Below are positions 10,423-22,934 of a stretch of 64,000 nucleotides of DNA, piece by piece. The stretch lies in assembly GCA_026874595.1 (NCBI GenBank), contig CM049320.1:11991964-12055963 (forward strand), written 5' to 3'. The notes beneath the pieces are model-generated. The model had not been told where the DNA came from, did not search any database, and saw only the letters and a program-made list of their open reading frames with translations. The position numbers were made by a program, and so were the translations under genes. Source of the DNA: Sipunculus nudus. Its lineage: Eukaryota > Annelida > Sipuncula > Golfingiida > Sipunculidae. Positions within the stretch are counted from its first letter, which is position 1. Each line of letters starts with the position of its first letter.

Positions 10423-12416
10423 TCAGGTTTAAAATCATACTCAATGACTGAAATTTGATCGATTAATAGTCATTTTTTTTCATTTTATGTGCCATATTAT
10501 TAACATAAAATCTGTTGTATAGATACCTAAATATTGACAGAGTAAATTAAGCCTAGCATGTACATCACACTGAAAGGTCAAGACTATACTTGTTAATACT
10601 TATTCACTGCATAAGGATAACATTAATACTGTTTCCTGTTAAGTGCCCATCTTTCTAAAATCTATGAGAGAGTTAGAATATTTCATTGGAATAAAGAGAC
10701 TTCTTTTGAATGTGCATACCTGATCGTATATGAAAGGTTATGGAAAAAAAATACATAATTTGATGATTTAATTATGAAATGTCCTTTTCCAGAATGATTT
10801 CTACAGACAATAGACCTGACAATGTATTTTTAAAGGCACAAATGAAAGTATTGTTAATATGAAGTAATTAACAGTAAGGCTATGGGCCTGGATTTTATTT
10901 ATTGTAACTGTAAATAATTATATTATGAATATTTGATAACCAGAATATCTGCAATGTTTTATAGGGAGTAAACATGTTCCAAACTACATAAAATTAAAAA
11001 TCAGCAGGTTTGACCGATGACACTGTAAGGTTAGAGATGGTCAGGTTAGGGTGGCTCAGCTCCATCAAGCAGCAAGCCAAAAAGTTTATTAGAATAAAAA
11101 TGAATGGAGAGAATGAGAAACAGGCAGGTGAATTTAGGTCAGCGTCACTGCTAATGTTCAATATGTAAGATACTTGTTTCACAGATTATTAAACTCATCA
11201 GCTTATTCAAATTGCCATGGACTTTACAAAAGAAAATATGATCAAATTCAAACTTACCTTGGTGTACCTTTTCTGCAATGTTCTCTGCTAGGAATTTACC
11301 CTGCAACTGCTTGCCAGTGTAGTTGTGCACCTTGCACATCTTGCATTTGTACTTTGTTCACAGCTCTAAGTTTGGTAAGGCGTGGAACATTTACGTCATC
11401 TTTCTTCTAATCATTGATGCATGTATGGCTCTCTGAACACCTGCACAAGTAGAACAAATTCTAGGAGTATATAAAAACAGAACTGATAAACATGTAACCA
11501 ACGAAAGACAATCTCAGCACCAGGCATATTGATAATATTTACAAAGTAAGTGCAGGTATACAAATTAATAAAAAAAAGTGCTATATTGCATATAAAATGG
11601 TAAATATTGGGTCAACAAATATTTTTACTCAGTGTATAAACAGAAAGGTGCAAAAACAGCATCACATGTGTACGAGGATTTATAAATAGGAAGCAATATA
11701 TATGCAGTAGAGCCTTTATATAACAAAATGATGTAACATTTGTAATTGCATTTACATATACTAGCTATTAAAATATAACAAGGGCTACAGGCATAATGCA
11801 AACCTGCGAAATCTTTCCAGGTTCCCTGATGATAAACTTGACTTTTATTTGAAAAGTTATTATTTTTTAAGGTGTGACAAGTATATGTATAAAGCAAGTA
11901 CTACCAATTTTGAATTTTAGTACAAGTATAAATGCGCTCAGTCTGATGCATACTGATGGATGAGATGTGGTATACCCCATTACAAAGGCCATGTGAGTGA
12001 GGGGATGTCAAAAACCCCATCCAACCAACATTATGAATGGAAATTGCAACCCTGTACAATAGAGTTGGGGGGGGGGGGGGGGTCTCTGGCATATTTCCAG
12101 TTGAGCAAACCTGGACATTACAGATGGTTTCACTAGGCCTTGCTAGAACAATTTGTGGGGGGGGGGGGATCAATGAGCTATGTTTTCCAACAAAAGTTCA
12201 ATAACAACTTTAGTACTGGTATCAGTGAAGGACAGTGACAGAGGTGGTGTCTTCCCTGTAGCTCAAATGACTTACAGTCAGCTGAGCTAAAAAGGCAGAA
12301 TATTATTATGTGATGTTTAAACTTACATAATTCCTATTCTTAAGAAATAGGAAAGTAGCCATGATGGTATCCAAATCTTCTTTGAATTTGCCACCCTGAT
12401 GGAAATGCTTGACCAT
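9764..12416 (-). CDS. Small four-exon gene of unknown function with CxxC pairs
   Basis: Proposed exons: 12419-12327 (ATG at 12416 in an AGAAAATGG context), 11351-11258, 10328-10248 and 9810-9764 (stop TAA). Phases are mutually consistent and give 103 residues. The sequence starts MVKHFHQGGKFKEDLDTIMA. It includes YKCKMCKVHNYTGKQL and YTGYCLHCLENARIIWDC, so two CxxC pairs that could bind a metal such as Zn, then ends near TCECSRWGL. Weak point: the acceptor of exon 2 (AACAAAG/TAC) has a poor pyrimidine tract. A better-looking acceptor 14 nt upstream (CTTAG at 11366) gives other frames that stop soon. The EnSpm 5' end at 9685 lies 79 bp past the stop, so probably in the 3' UTR. I do not recognise the family. 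A possible noncoding first exon lies near 14205-14330. Confidence 0.4.
10355..10419. repeat. (TA)n microsatellite
   Basis: Uninterrupted TA dinucleotides, about 65 bp. Located just upstream (minus-strand sense) of the acceptor of exon 10328-10248 of the small gene. Confidence 0.95.
11955..12295 (+). mobile_element. Decayed hairpin-ended repeat, family I, 3' end
   Basis: The 3' hairpin TGTAGCTCAAATGACTTACA + GTCAGCTGAGCTAAAAA at 12257-12294 is clear. No convincing family I start was found, so the left limit is a guess. The interval also contains poly-G runs at 12067-12083 and 12158-12168. Confidence 0.45.
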
Positions 12417-12796
12417 TTTCTGAAAACATAAACAGTATTTGGCTGTGCCTGAGCAGCCTTAATTTTCAGGCTCTCTCTCCCTCTCTCCCTCTCTCAAAGA
12501 GACTGGCTAAAATGTTAGCACTTTGGATAACATGATATGTTTTTTTTCTTCTAAAACATGCTAAGAAATTTAGGAAATTGTCTCAGAGCTGTTAATCATT
12601 TGTTTGGTCTGTGTTTACTCTATGTTTAAGCATCTGTTAAAAATATTTAAAAAAAATAAAGGGACTTTGATATCTTAATTTCTCTGGTTGACATGTAAGT
12701 GGGAAAACCTTATTCAAGGCCTCATTTAAAATCTAGTAAATAAATAATTCATACTGTTTTCAGTGGTGCCCTAAACAAATATTTCACCTTTAAGGG

Positions 12797-12809
12797 ATAT
12801 ATATATATC

Positions 12810-12845
<36 letters not shown>

Positions 12846-12862
12846 GATATATATATATCTAT
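12797..12862. repeat. Imperfect (AT)n repeat
   Basis: AT dinucleotides broken by C and G substitutions. Followed by poly-G at 12943-12958 and poly-C at 13063-13075, with no gene between 12420 and 13227. Confidence 0.9.
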
Positions 12863-13227
12863 GTTTATATATGACATGTATATTTATACCATTCATGCAT
12901 GATATACACCCAGACATGGCCAGGTTTGTGTGTTTGTGGGTCGGGGGGGGGGGGGGGGAGGGTTTGCTTCCTTTTTCCTAATTGGCAATTCCCTGAAACT
13001 AAAAAAAGACTTAATCATTAATGATAAACATTGGCATCAATGCAGGGAATGGGGGTTATATATCCCCCCCCCCCACTTTTTTAACAAGGGGGGATTGGTC
13101 AATGTAATCATCCCAAACACTGATATTGAGCAAGTAACAATTTTTATATATTGGACATGTAATATATTAATAATCAGAAAACTTGACTTTGTTTCAATTT
13201 CTGAGTTTACTGAAATATAAGGTTATC

Positions 13228-13853
13228 TATAGTCCGTTCCAGTACCCCTGTCCACCTGATTTTTCGCGATTATTTATTTGTGAACCAAAGAACGCCAAAA
13301 CTGTTTGACTTTGGGGAAGAAAGAGGAAAAAGCGTAATTAACTATTATGGAAATAATAGCCTACCTTATGTAATTTTCCTGTAAACAATTTAAAACCATT
13401 TTATGAGTAACTAGTCTATTCTTTAGCGACATCTTGCCACTAATCTGTTAAATGGGCATATCAGGGGATACTGATGACGTCATAATAGACGTGACGTACT
13501 AAAGAGGCACCAACATTCACGGTACCAATAATCAAGAGATTCCGACCTCTGTTTACAGCGAGAATTGTATTCTTCGCGTGCACGCGCTTCACTGTTACGT
13601 CACATTACTTTATATCCAAATCCAAGGAGGATAAACAATGGCCGCATATTAGGGACGCCATGAACCACGGTTATATATGAGACATGTCAACCAGGCCGTA
13701 AAGTAAATAATATTTATATCTTAAGTAGGTAAGGTACCAAAAATTACGCTTTTGCCTCTTTATGCCAATGGTGCAAATTTTGTTTGCCAGATTTGTCTTA
13801 TGTAGAGATAATCGCGAAAAATCAGGTGGACAGGGGTACAGGAACGGACTATA
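13228..13853. mobile_element. MITE with 46-bp terminal inverted repeats
   Basis: Bases 13228-13273 start TATAGTCCGTTCCAGTACCC. They are the reverse complement of 13808-13853 with a single mismatch. TA flanks the TAGTCC termini on both sides, consistent with a Tc1/mariner-type TA duplication. The 626-bp element has no long ORF. The interior carries TGACGTCA (13475-13482) and several CpGs and could act as a promoter or enhancer. A related single end occurs at 59294. Confidence 0.85.
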
Positions 13854-14045
13854 ATAATCTAAACATGGTTTAGAGTTGACATTTAATGGAAACATAAAAC
13901 CTGCACTTAATATATAATATCAACATCACACAAATGTCACACATTATAAAAGGTGTATATATATATATATAATATATATATACACATATATACATAATAT
14001 ATATTTCCAAATCAATCACTCTTCTACCCCTGCCAGTGACAGTCG

Positions 14046-14069
14046 CCCCCCCCCCCCCCCCCCCCCCCC
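14046..14069. repeat. Poly-C tract (24 C)
   Basis: A run of 24 C on the + strand, the longest of about a dozen G/C homopolymers in the window. Confidence 0.95.
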
Positions 14070-14204
14070 GAACTGAGGGAGCACATGAACGAGACTGGCC
14101 TCGTACCACTATACCATTACCAACGTACACTATTACACAGTATTAAAATAACAACTTACACAGTAAACAGATTTATGCCTACATATTAAAGAAGAACATT
14201 TTAC

Positions 14205-14345
14205 CGATGAAGATGCTGGGTAACTTCTGTGACTTTCAGCAGCCAGCAGACGGACAAAAATGGCTTCTCTTCCCGCCGTGGAGTCAAAAGATCCAGGATG
14301 TTGACGTCATGCGTGACCCCGCTGATCACATGACGCGCGATTTAT
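14205..14345 (-). promoter_or_regulatory. CpG-containing promoter-like segment with CRE and possible noncoding exon
   Basis: Contains TGACGTCA (14302-14309), a perfect cAMP-response element, plus several CpGs in an AT-rich background. The minus strand shows a possible donor CATCG/GTAAAA at 14204. It sits upstream of the first coding exon (12419) of the small unknown gene and may be its promoter and 5' UTR exon. No TATA box or start is assigned. Confidence 0.3.
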
Positions 14346-14389
14346 TTCATCTGTACCGTCTGCTTTACACACGTGTCACACCATTTTCA

Positions 14390-14510
14390 CAGACGCTCAT
14401 CATTTGACGTTGCATTTGAGCGTTATTTAACGCACAAGAGCGTCTACATTGCAAAGCGGCGTAAATTTACAGTCTTATGCGCCGTTATTTTACGGCAATT
14501 TTTAACAGTG
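14390..14510 (-). mobile_element. Second EnSpm-like terminus
   Basis: On the minus strand from 14510 the sequence begins CACTGTTAAAAATTGCCGTA and continues with repeated GCCGTA/TACGGC and ACGCTC motifs, typical of EnSpm ends and their subterminal repeats. It differs from the terminus at 9685, so it is another family. No matching opposite end was found within the preceding 2 kb, so it may be a solo or decayed end. Confidence 0.4.
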
Positions 14511-14874
14511 AAGGCCTTTACCGATTCGGGTACGCTCCGTGCGGAAGGGGGGGGGGGGAGATTTAAGTCGGCACCTCCCCCCCCCCCCCCTCCGGAATTT
14601 CACATGCACAAATTGTAAAATGATTTGAAAAATTAAAGAAAAATGTGGACAAAGTTTTATTTTCTTCTCTTTTTTCCTTTTCTCTTTAGAGGGTTGTCTC
14701 AGAATACTTTCATGTCAATACTTTACATTTTTTAATTGTTTTTTCGTCACCAACAGACCCTCAAAATTGAACGTGCATGTGATAGCGTACATAACTTTTA
14801 TGCATATGAGAGTGAACAACTTTTAAGCAATGGGACTTAATGTGAACAAAGTTGTATATCTTTCATAGTAGACC

Positions 14875-14878
<4 letters not shown>

Positions 14879-14959
<81 letters not shown>

Positions 14960-14965
14960 TGTATA
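14879..14965. repeat. (AT)n followed by (GTAT)n microsatellite
   Basis: About 54 bp of AT dinucleotides run directly into about eight GTAT units. Confidence 0.95.
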
Positions 14966-16431
14966 GGCCTATATTATAGCCCAGGGGTGATTTCTATACG
15001 GTATACGGTATATATAGGCCGAACAGCACGTAAGCAAAATGGTATCCCGCCTATATGAAGTGCCACCCAGAACAATACGTTTTCAAATTAAACTTGCAAT
15101 TTATATAGGGCACACTTAAAATACACGGTCCCTTTTTGAATATGTTAGAAATTTTAAAAATTATCTAAAAAACCAATTAATTCCAGGTAAAATCCATATG
15201 TCTATAGGAGTATTATGCATTAGATAACACTGAACGTTCAGCCATTGCGCTTATATGGAATTAGAAAATGCCCAATGAATGGTTACTTGGTTTAACAGAG
15301 TGTCCTTGCATGCACATGTGGCTGATGAATGCGAATTAAACGCGGCATCCATTCAAGGAGCACGCTGGTAAATTTCTCATGATTTCAGAATTTGTGTTCG
15401 ACATTTCCACAGAACATTTATTCCATGTCATTATACACATCACCCTGACGTTTTATATAGATACAGCACAGAATAAGTGAATAAGTGGACTCAATTAGGC
15501 AATTGATTGTCTTAATAAATATATAGGGTAACTGATTTCACACACAACATGCCCTTTTGAATACTAGTCAGTGCACGTTATTTTAAACTCATTAACCAAA
15601 CAGTCATTACAATAACGTATTACAATAACATATAGAGAAAAGTGTATGTGTGATGACAACTTCCAAAAAAGAAAACATTTTTAAGGGGAGCAGACTGGTG
15701 TAATATAATTGTGATGTGCTATAAATCCATTTTGACTGTAAAATTATAGGTCTATAATTAACATTATATTAATAGTAGAATTTAAAATTAATAATCTGCT
15801 GATGCTGTCAATGCAACCAACGTCATAACTTTCATTCTCCTGCTGTTCCTATGAAAATGTATATACAAGACCTAAAACTATGGATGAAAATTTTTCAAAT
15901 TAAAATTAAAAGATTTTGAATCAGTTAAAGAAACGCTTTTGGATTATTATTAAAACGAGTAAAATGTCATTTCACAGACAGTAGGATCATTGAACAAATG
16001 TATAGTCATTACTTAAACATGGTAAACCTAATAAAAATACATGTAAAACACGTAATATGATTTTCTCAATAACTGAAATTTATTTGATAATCTAAAGTTT
16101 CGAACTACTTCATAAGCCTTTTTAAAAAGGTACTATCGACATCATGATAGTCTCAGTTTATGGCAGACTGAGATTTTCAGTGGCGATGTTGGCCATAAAA
16201 TATGAATACCCATTGATACCTTACCGTAATTATATGGTATTCTGAATACAAGGAATATAGGGGTTTTATTTATTTAAATAAAAGTCAGTGACATGATAAA
16301 CGCTATTATTCTATGCATGATAATAGCAATTAGTATATGGGTTTTTGGTATATGGATGGCAATGTCTACATATCTGTTCGTGGAATGACATTTTTTTTTC
16401 AAAAGTATAGACCTGATTTTGTAACACACAC

Positions 16432-16434
<3 letters not shown>
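14966..16434. other. AT-rich intergenic sequence, no feature recognised
   Basis: No ORF with protein-like composition, no splice-linked exons and no repeat end was found on either strand. Confidence 0.5.

Positions 16435-16435
<1 letters not shown>

Positions 16436-16485
<50 letters not shown>
16436..16485. repeat. (TA)n microsatellite
   Basis: TA dinucleotides of about 50 bp preceded by a short CACACA tract. A 15-bp poly-C follows at 16532-16546 and a shorter (TA)n at 16713-16733. Confidence 0.95.
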
Positions 16486-16488
<3 letters not shown>

Positions 16489-17220
16489 TTGGACCCGTGG
16501 CATGTATAAAGTGGCTATGTACGGGCTGATTCCCCCCCCCCCCCCCATCCCTCTATATATTTTATTAGTCGACCGGTCAACCCATTGTATATATGTGCTC
16601 ATTAAAGATTTTCTATGACATTTTTGTTCAAAGCTGGTAATATACGTAAGAAAGTATGACCATGGTCGAAGGTTTCAGAATCACCCGGGTTAAAGGAGGC
16701 ATTTGATCTTCAATATATATATATATATATATAATATTGCAAAGACAAAATATTACAAAACCATATTTGAAGAGAGTAAAGGATCTTATAAAGTAATCTT
16801 CAAACAGCAAATAAACTCTTTTACACAGTGAGCCTCTACCTGTGCAAAAAACAAACAGTTGTCAAGGATTGGCAAACAGTTTTAATGAGTTTATAAACAG
16901 TAAAGTGAACATGATTATGGTTAATTTAAAAGATTGTACTGACAGTGAAACCTCCAAATCTTACACAGAACAGGATTATGAAATTGTTTATAGATCAGGG
17001 TCTTCCATAAAACTGACCAGAGATGATGTCCAAAAATTGATAAAGAAATCAACAACAAAATCTTGTGAACTAGACCCACTGCAAACATTAGTTCTATAAA
17101 GGAATAATTTGATGTACTTCTAGATCCAATCACTGATATTGTGAAGAAATCAATTACAAATGGTTTTTTTTTTTCAAAGTAATTGTAAATCAGCCATGGT
17201 AAGACCACTTTTGACAAGAA

Positions 17221-19066
17221 ACAAGGGACCCATGGGTCACTGTGCTCAGCTGAAAATCTAAAATAATATCAAATGCAGATAAAGTGTAAGAGGAACAGGT
17301 AATAAAGGCCATGGTTGGTTTATATGATTGGTTTGTAATGATGAGCAAGAAATTGTTGCAAATAATATTTTGTGACCTGACCATGTGTTTTCTAATGTTG
17401 AAACTGAAGCATGTGAGCAGTTTGTGAACAAATGATCTGTACTGTTGACATTTCAGTAGTGTACACATTTGTTCAATTGAATCTATTATTTTGTATAATA
17501 TATATTATTAAATATATATGATTTTTTTAAAAAGAAATGTATACAATTGAAATATAACTCATTAACAACATAAAACAGGGCAAACAAAGCCTGATCTCAA
17601 ATTCTGTTCATAATTAAAAAAATAATGAACAAATGTTTGGATCCTCATTTTTTTATCACATCATTTTTTTTTTAATTTAAGTTTATATTTCTATACATTT
17701 CCAATATAACATATATCTGAATATAAAAGTTGACTCATAATTCTCAATTGCATCATCATAAATATCAATCTTGTCAGATAACACCACATCATGCATACTA
17801 ATGTTTATTTATTTTTTACCACAAAACATATATCTTTTGAATCTGCAAAACAATAAATGTCTAAAAGTAATACTTGATTTAGATTTCACAATTTTTAATT
17901 GTGTCTTTATTTATCCATAATGTGCTTCATAATTTATAAATTTAAGCTTACTGATGGGTTCAATTATATTTGTTAAAATCATTTAAAAGAAAATTGATTT
18001 CTTAAAAAATGCTACATTACACAACATTGCATCTTCTGGATTACACCATGAATTATTTTTTTCAAGGAAAGTTTTTGCATATCGGAGTGGAAACAGCATT
18101 ACAATTAAGGAGATAGTAGTGAAAACAATAACAATTACTGCATAACACTTGGTGGGCTGGGTTTGCGAGGGGGGGATGATTGGGATGGTGATATGAGAAT
18201 AACTGTACACCTGTCACAGCAGGGGATCTCCCCCATTGACTGTAACAAATCAGAAACCCTGGCATAGCTGACTCCCAGTGACCTGGAGTGGGACCCTGCA
18301 TCTGTAATCTGTAATCAAAGCAAATGACTACAATAGAGCCTCAAGAAAAAAATCAATAACTAGCTTAATTTTCAAGCTTTTATTTTCAAATTTCAGATTT
18401 AAACAAATTAAATATTTATGTTTACATGCTGTGAAAATTAAATCAATGGTACTTACAGGGAAATAACGTGCCATGGTCAAAGTTGGGCAAAATTTAAGGT
18501 ACTGATTCTATTTTTATGTTAATAACTTTAAAAAATTTACAAAAGTCAGATCTAATTTTGGGTAAACAATTGAATCTTAATTAAACATAGTTATATACTT
18601 GGGAAAATAGACTCTAGTTTCAAAATTTTTCATGTTATGCATGTGAGTAAATATTTTTCCTGATTTTTTACAAAGTCCATTATGTTCGGGCCCATAACTT
18701 AAAGAATATATACTTAACAGACTTAATTTCTGACAAGTACATAGGAACTATATAGAGGAATATTTATGGTAAATATGAGGAAAAACAGATGTGTGGTTTT
18801 TATATTAGGCAGTCCTGAAGTGTGAAAATAGGTTTTTAGTAAAAAATTGAGGTTTTTCCTTAATTTCTCAAAGGAATGAAGTCGCAAAGACCCAGCTTTC
18901 GGCTTGGTAGGAGATCTTGGGGACATCTAACATTATGCTGAATTTTGGATTCCTAGGTCGCACGGTTTCAAAACGTGCCACATCTACGGACGGACGGACA
19001 GACGGACGGACGACGGACAATGGACCACGACTATAGCTCAGATGACTTATAGTCGGCTGAGCTAAA
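17221..19066 (+). mobile_element. Hairpin-ended repeat, family I, copy b (inside a LINE)
   Basis: It starts ACAAGGGACCCATGGGTCAC then GCTCAGCTGA. It ends with an ACGG microsatellite (18985-19018) and the hairpin TAGCTCAGATGACTTATAGT + CGGCTGAGCTAAAAA (19034-19067). The start motif GCTCAGCTGA is the inverse of TCAGCTGAGC in the end hairpin, forming a subterminal inverted repeat. The LINE reading frame is interrupted exactly at these limits. There is no ORF of its own, so it is non-autonomous. Confidence 0.8.
18985..19018. repeat. (ACGG)n microsatellite
   Basis: Imperfect ACGG/ACAG tetranucleotides immediately before the 3' hairpin of the family I element. The same arrangement recurs at 33921-33973. 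Confidence 0.9.
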
Positions 19067-20578
19067 AACTGGTCTTGCCCAGATACACAAAAATTACTGG
19101 CCTGTTTCTAATTTTGCATACCCAGGCAAGCTCAGTGAGGCTACTGTTTGTGAACAGTTGAATAATTTTACAGTTCAGTCAGGAAAAACAGGTCTTCACC
19201 AAAGTGCGTATAAGAAATATCACAGCACTGAGTCAGCACAATTTAAGGTAAAAACTGATATCTTAGATGCATTTGACCAAAAGCAGGTTGTTTACTCAAT
19301 ATTATTAGTTTTAAGTGCAACATTTAATACACATATCTCATGCAATTTTGTTTGACAGATTATAGTATAGATATGTTTAAGGAGGGATTATTTTATCATG
19401 GATAAAGTCTAACCTTAAAGAACGAAAACAGTATGTAGTCATTTATAATCCTTCACTGCATGGATGGTGCAAAATTAGAGCCGGTCATACTGAAGATGGG
19501 GGCGCTTCAGGGATCAGTACTGGGCCCCATTTTTGTTTAATTTATATGTAGCTCCTATATATAGGTGATATCTGTGACAGACATGGTATGTAAATACAGA
19601 CTTGAATGCTGTATTTCGGATATTAAAAAATGGCTGGCAGCAAATATGTTGAAATTAAATTATGACAAAACAGAATTTATAACTCTTGGATTAAGACATA
19701 ATATCTCTATCATAGAAGAACCATCTATTGTTATGGGACAGGATACAATTACTCCAAGTGTAAATTTTAGAAATTTTGGTTTTAAGTTTGACCTGCATTT
19801 GGATGAAAAAGCTCATATAAGTGATCTGTTCAGGAGTGCCTTCCTTGCATTAAAGGAAATATCCATGTAATATAAGAAGGAATATTGATGTCACAACTGC
19901 AAAAATGTCGGTGCAAGCATTGGTTATGTCTAAACTCGACTACTGTTATAGTTTATTGCTGGGTGCAACGAAGTCTGATTTACACAGATAACAACGTCTA
20001 CAGAACTTGGCTTGCCGCGTGATTTTCCGCTTGAAAAAGTTTGACAGAATTATAATTAGTGGTAACATGAAGAAATTGCATTGGCTTAGAAACGAGAATA
20101 GAATTAAATTTTACATGCTTACTATTATTTTTCAGCGTGTCAAAGGTTCTGCCCCTGTATATATAAAACAACTTATTGATCAGAACCATGGTCGCTCAAA
20201 CCTTCGTTCCAGCAGAAATGGAAATTTGCCTGTTGTGGGAATTAGACTGGCTGTGACATCAAATTGTTCAAATAGAGAAGCTGGTCCTAGGTTATGGAAT
20301 AAATTGCCAAACGAAAGCAAATGTGAAGTCTCAATAGATATCTTTATGAAAAAAAAGAATAAAAACATTTCTCTTCCCTCAGTCATATTTTTTATTTTAT
20401 GTGCATGTTATTACGTATTCTTATGTTTCAATGCTCTTATTATCAGTCATGTATAATATTTTTGTAATGTTTTTATATGTTTAATTTTATATGTATAGAT
20501 CGTTAAGCGCCTTAGAAACGTTTCTGATGCTGTGTAAGCTACGCTATATAAATTAATAGTTGTATATTTGTATATATC

Positions 20579-20581
<3 letters not shown>

Positions 20582-20641
<60 letters not shown>
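20582..20641. repeat. (TA)n microsatellite at the LINE 3' end
   Basis: About 60 bp of TA dinucleotides directly after the LINE tail. Confidence 0.95.
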
Positions 20642-20649
20642 TTACTCAA

Positions 20650-22930
20650 AAAGTGTATTCAAACAAGTTGGAAGGTTTACCTCGACTCATCATTTGGGTC
20701 TTCAGTCGACAGACGGCGCCACTTTATGGCCCATCCTCCTGCCATCCTGTTTAACTCGGTGTTTGTTAGTGCGACCGTCTACTGTTTAATCTCTAAGCAA
20801 AAGCTACTTTCCTTTATCAATGTGCTTAGCGGTCGCATGGTTATTAGCTTCCTCTGTAGACGGGAAAAACACATATAGGCCTACACATTAAAATATACTT
20901 GTAAACAACACACATTCCAGGGGATTGGTTTGAAACAAGTTGGGACAACATTTTTAAAAGAGTATATAAACCCCATATACATCCTGCAGATTCTGGGGCC
21001 AAAGAGCAAACATTTTAAATACACTGAAAAACGTTTACGTTATTGACAATTGAAACAAGATAGGGTGGACTGCTTGCTAATTTCACATAGATTATGACGT
21101 CATCGTGGTGACGCGGTTGCTTCACTTATTGTGACGTTATTGTCTGTATGCACGCGAGGCCCGTTTTCTGTATGAATGAACACTAAATAGCTAAACAGTT
21201 TCAAAGTCATATAGGCCTGTATAAGAAGTCAGGTAAATCCGTTATTAGTTTTGATGAAATATAAGTGTATTTCGAAATAGCGGGCAAATTAAAAAAAAAA
21301 AAAAGACGGGTGAATATGGCTGGATTCTGTTCCGCATTCACAAATTATACCCCTATATGGACACGTCGGAAAAACATGTTTATCAAAATGTGCATGTTCC
21401 CAGTCTTTGCCCACGATCCACTCTTGAAATGATTATCTGTTTTAAATTAATTGAAAAGTTTATGAAAACTATGCATTGTATGCATGGGTTTTGTAACACG
21501 TACTGCTTGATATCGTAAAGATTTTTTTTATATATTTATTTAATAAAACAGACGAAACAATATTTATTCTAGTATATAGCTCTTGAAGATAGAGAATACC
21601 TTAAAATACACACACAATACACCTCAATTATTTTTTTTCATTGGGATGTAAGCCGTACAAAATCTGATTTTATATCAGTTTTTGGATATTTAAGATTAAA
21701 ATATACATGAAAAAAAAGTAGTTTCAAAACTTTCATCAATAAAATTCTTCCCTTTGCATTTGCGAACTCTCCCCTCACCCGTCCGATAAAAAATACAGCT
21801 AAACCTTCATGGCTGAGAAATATCGACTTTTGATTACACAAATGTATTTTTCTTTGAAGTTAAAAGTTTATTAAAGTTAAAGTTATAAAATAAATCCAAA
21901 TAAAACTCCTTGAAAAAAATTATATCCAGATTTGACAGATAACTAAGATTCAAATACCACATTCCAGAAGGCGCCATCTCGGCCCTCTGATATTAGCAAA
22001 CTTTATTCGTGAACTCAGTGTTTCTTTTTGTTTTAACATGTGACGTGAATGCCATGGCTGTTCTCAAAATAATATGTCGAGATCTCGACATAAAAATATT
22101 TGTGTGCATGTGTGTGTCCTAAATCAGCCGTCGTAGTTAGGGATTGTTTGTGGAGAACTAATTTCCCCACAATGCGTACGCTCTTTACACAGCGCTTTAC
22201 CTATAGACCTGCAACCTATATAGTAAGCGCTGTTTATTTTTGACCTCGCATCCTGAATCCCTACACCAGAGGGGATAATTGTATTTTGGTCCAATCAGAT
22301 GAGAGCCTGTGCTGGAAAACAAAACGGTTTACCAGCAAAGCAAGGAATACGCGGAGCTAATGTTGTTCATTTCGTTTTGAGTGACAGCTCTTCGCCCCGG
22401 CAACCGTTTGAACAGGCCACAGGGTCAGGGAGAATGGCCCCATACGTGGTCTCTGGGCGGAGCCTGATGCCTGTCGAGTGTTTGTTGACTGGCATTTGGT
22501 TGCCTGCTAGTCACATCAGCATTTTTTAAGCAGACAGGCACACCACCTGGTGTTTAAGTGCATTATAAACGGTCAAAACAGGCAGCGGGAAAATCAGTAG
22601 CTTCTTTAGAAGCGCAGGATTTCGGCTGCCTCGGGAGCGTACACAATGCGCTGCATGGGACTTCTGAACACACCGACTGATGTCATCAGGCTAGGACTAT
22701 GAAAGTTGGTACCCTTTTGTTCAATTATGAAATTTGATTTTGAGGTATTCCTCCGGCCTGCACAGGTGTTTATGATTTTTACAAAATTAAGAATATGAAA
22801 ATGAATTATAGCTTTGAATCCTAAAAAAAAAGCCATCTGTTTACAAATTTTGCAATGGCGTATGCAAACATAATGTCACTTATTTAATTAACTTATAAAT
22901 TTGCCTTAAACAATGATCTTAATTAAATAT
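20650..22930. other. Intergenic stretch with CpG-containing, promoter-like patches
   Basis: No coding exon recognised. CpG- and CRE-like motifs (ATGACGTCATCG near 21096, GTGACGTTAT near 21131) and a CCAATCAG box near 22293 lie in otherwise AT-rich DNA. A perfect 20-bp palindrome occurs at 22073-22092. ORF 22299-22529 has no recognisable product. Confidence 0.4.
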
Positions 22931-22934
22931 ATCT

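Larger units (their letters stand above)
16735..20548 (+). mobile_element. Decayed CR1/L2-type LINE, split by an inserted repeat
   Basis: Two pieces read in order: 16735-17220 and 19067-20548. The first encodes the pre-RT region (LANSFNEFINSK at about 16876 and KKSTTKSCELDPLQTL at about 17045). The second resumes at the RT start (KNYWPVSNF, then HQSAYKKYHSTES). It continues through the thumb (SDIKKWLAANMLKLNYDKTE at 19615) to the C-terminal KKLHWLRNENRIKFYML and GPRLWNKLPNES. The 3' UTR has the usual GCGCCTTAGAAACG...CTATATAAATTA tail followed by (TA)n. Stops and frameshifts are frequent and the YADD-type catalytic block is not intact, so it is dead. The 5' half (endonuclease) is absent. Confidence 0.85.

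Noticed and set aside
14852-15058. Tyr/Ile repeat ORFs (also at 10244, 16337, 20560, 34265 and 40336)
   Set aside because: Translations of (TA)n microsatellites.
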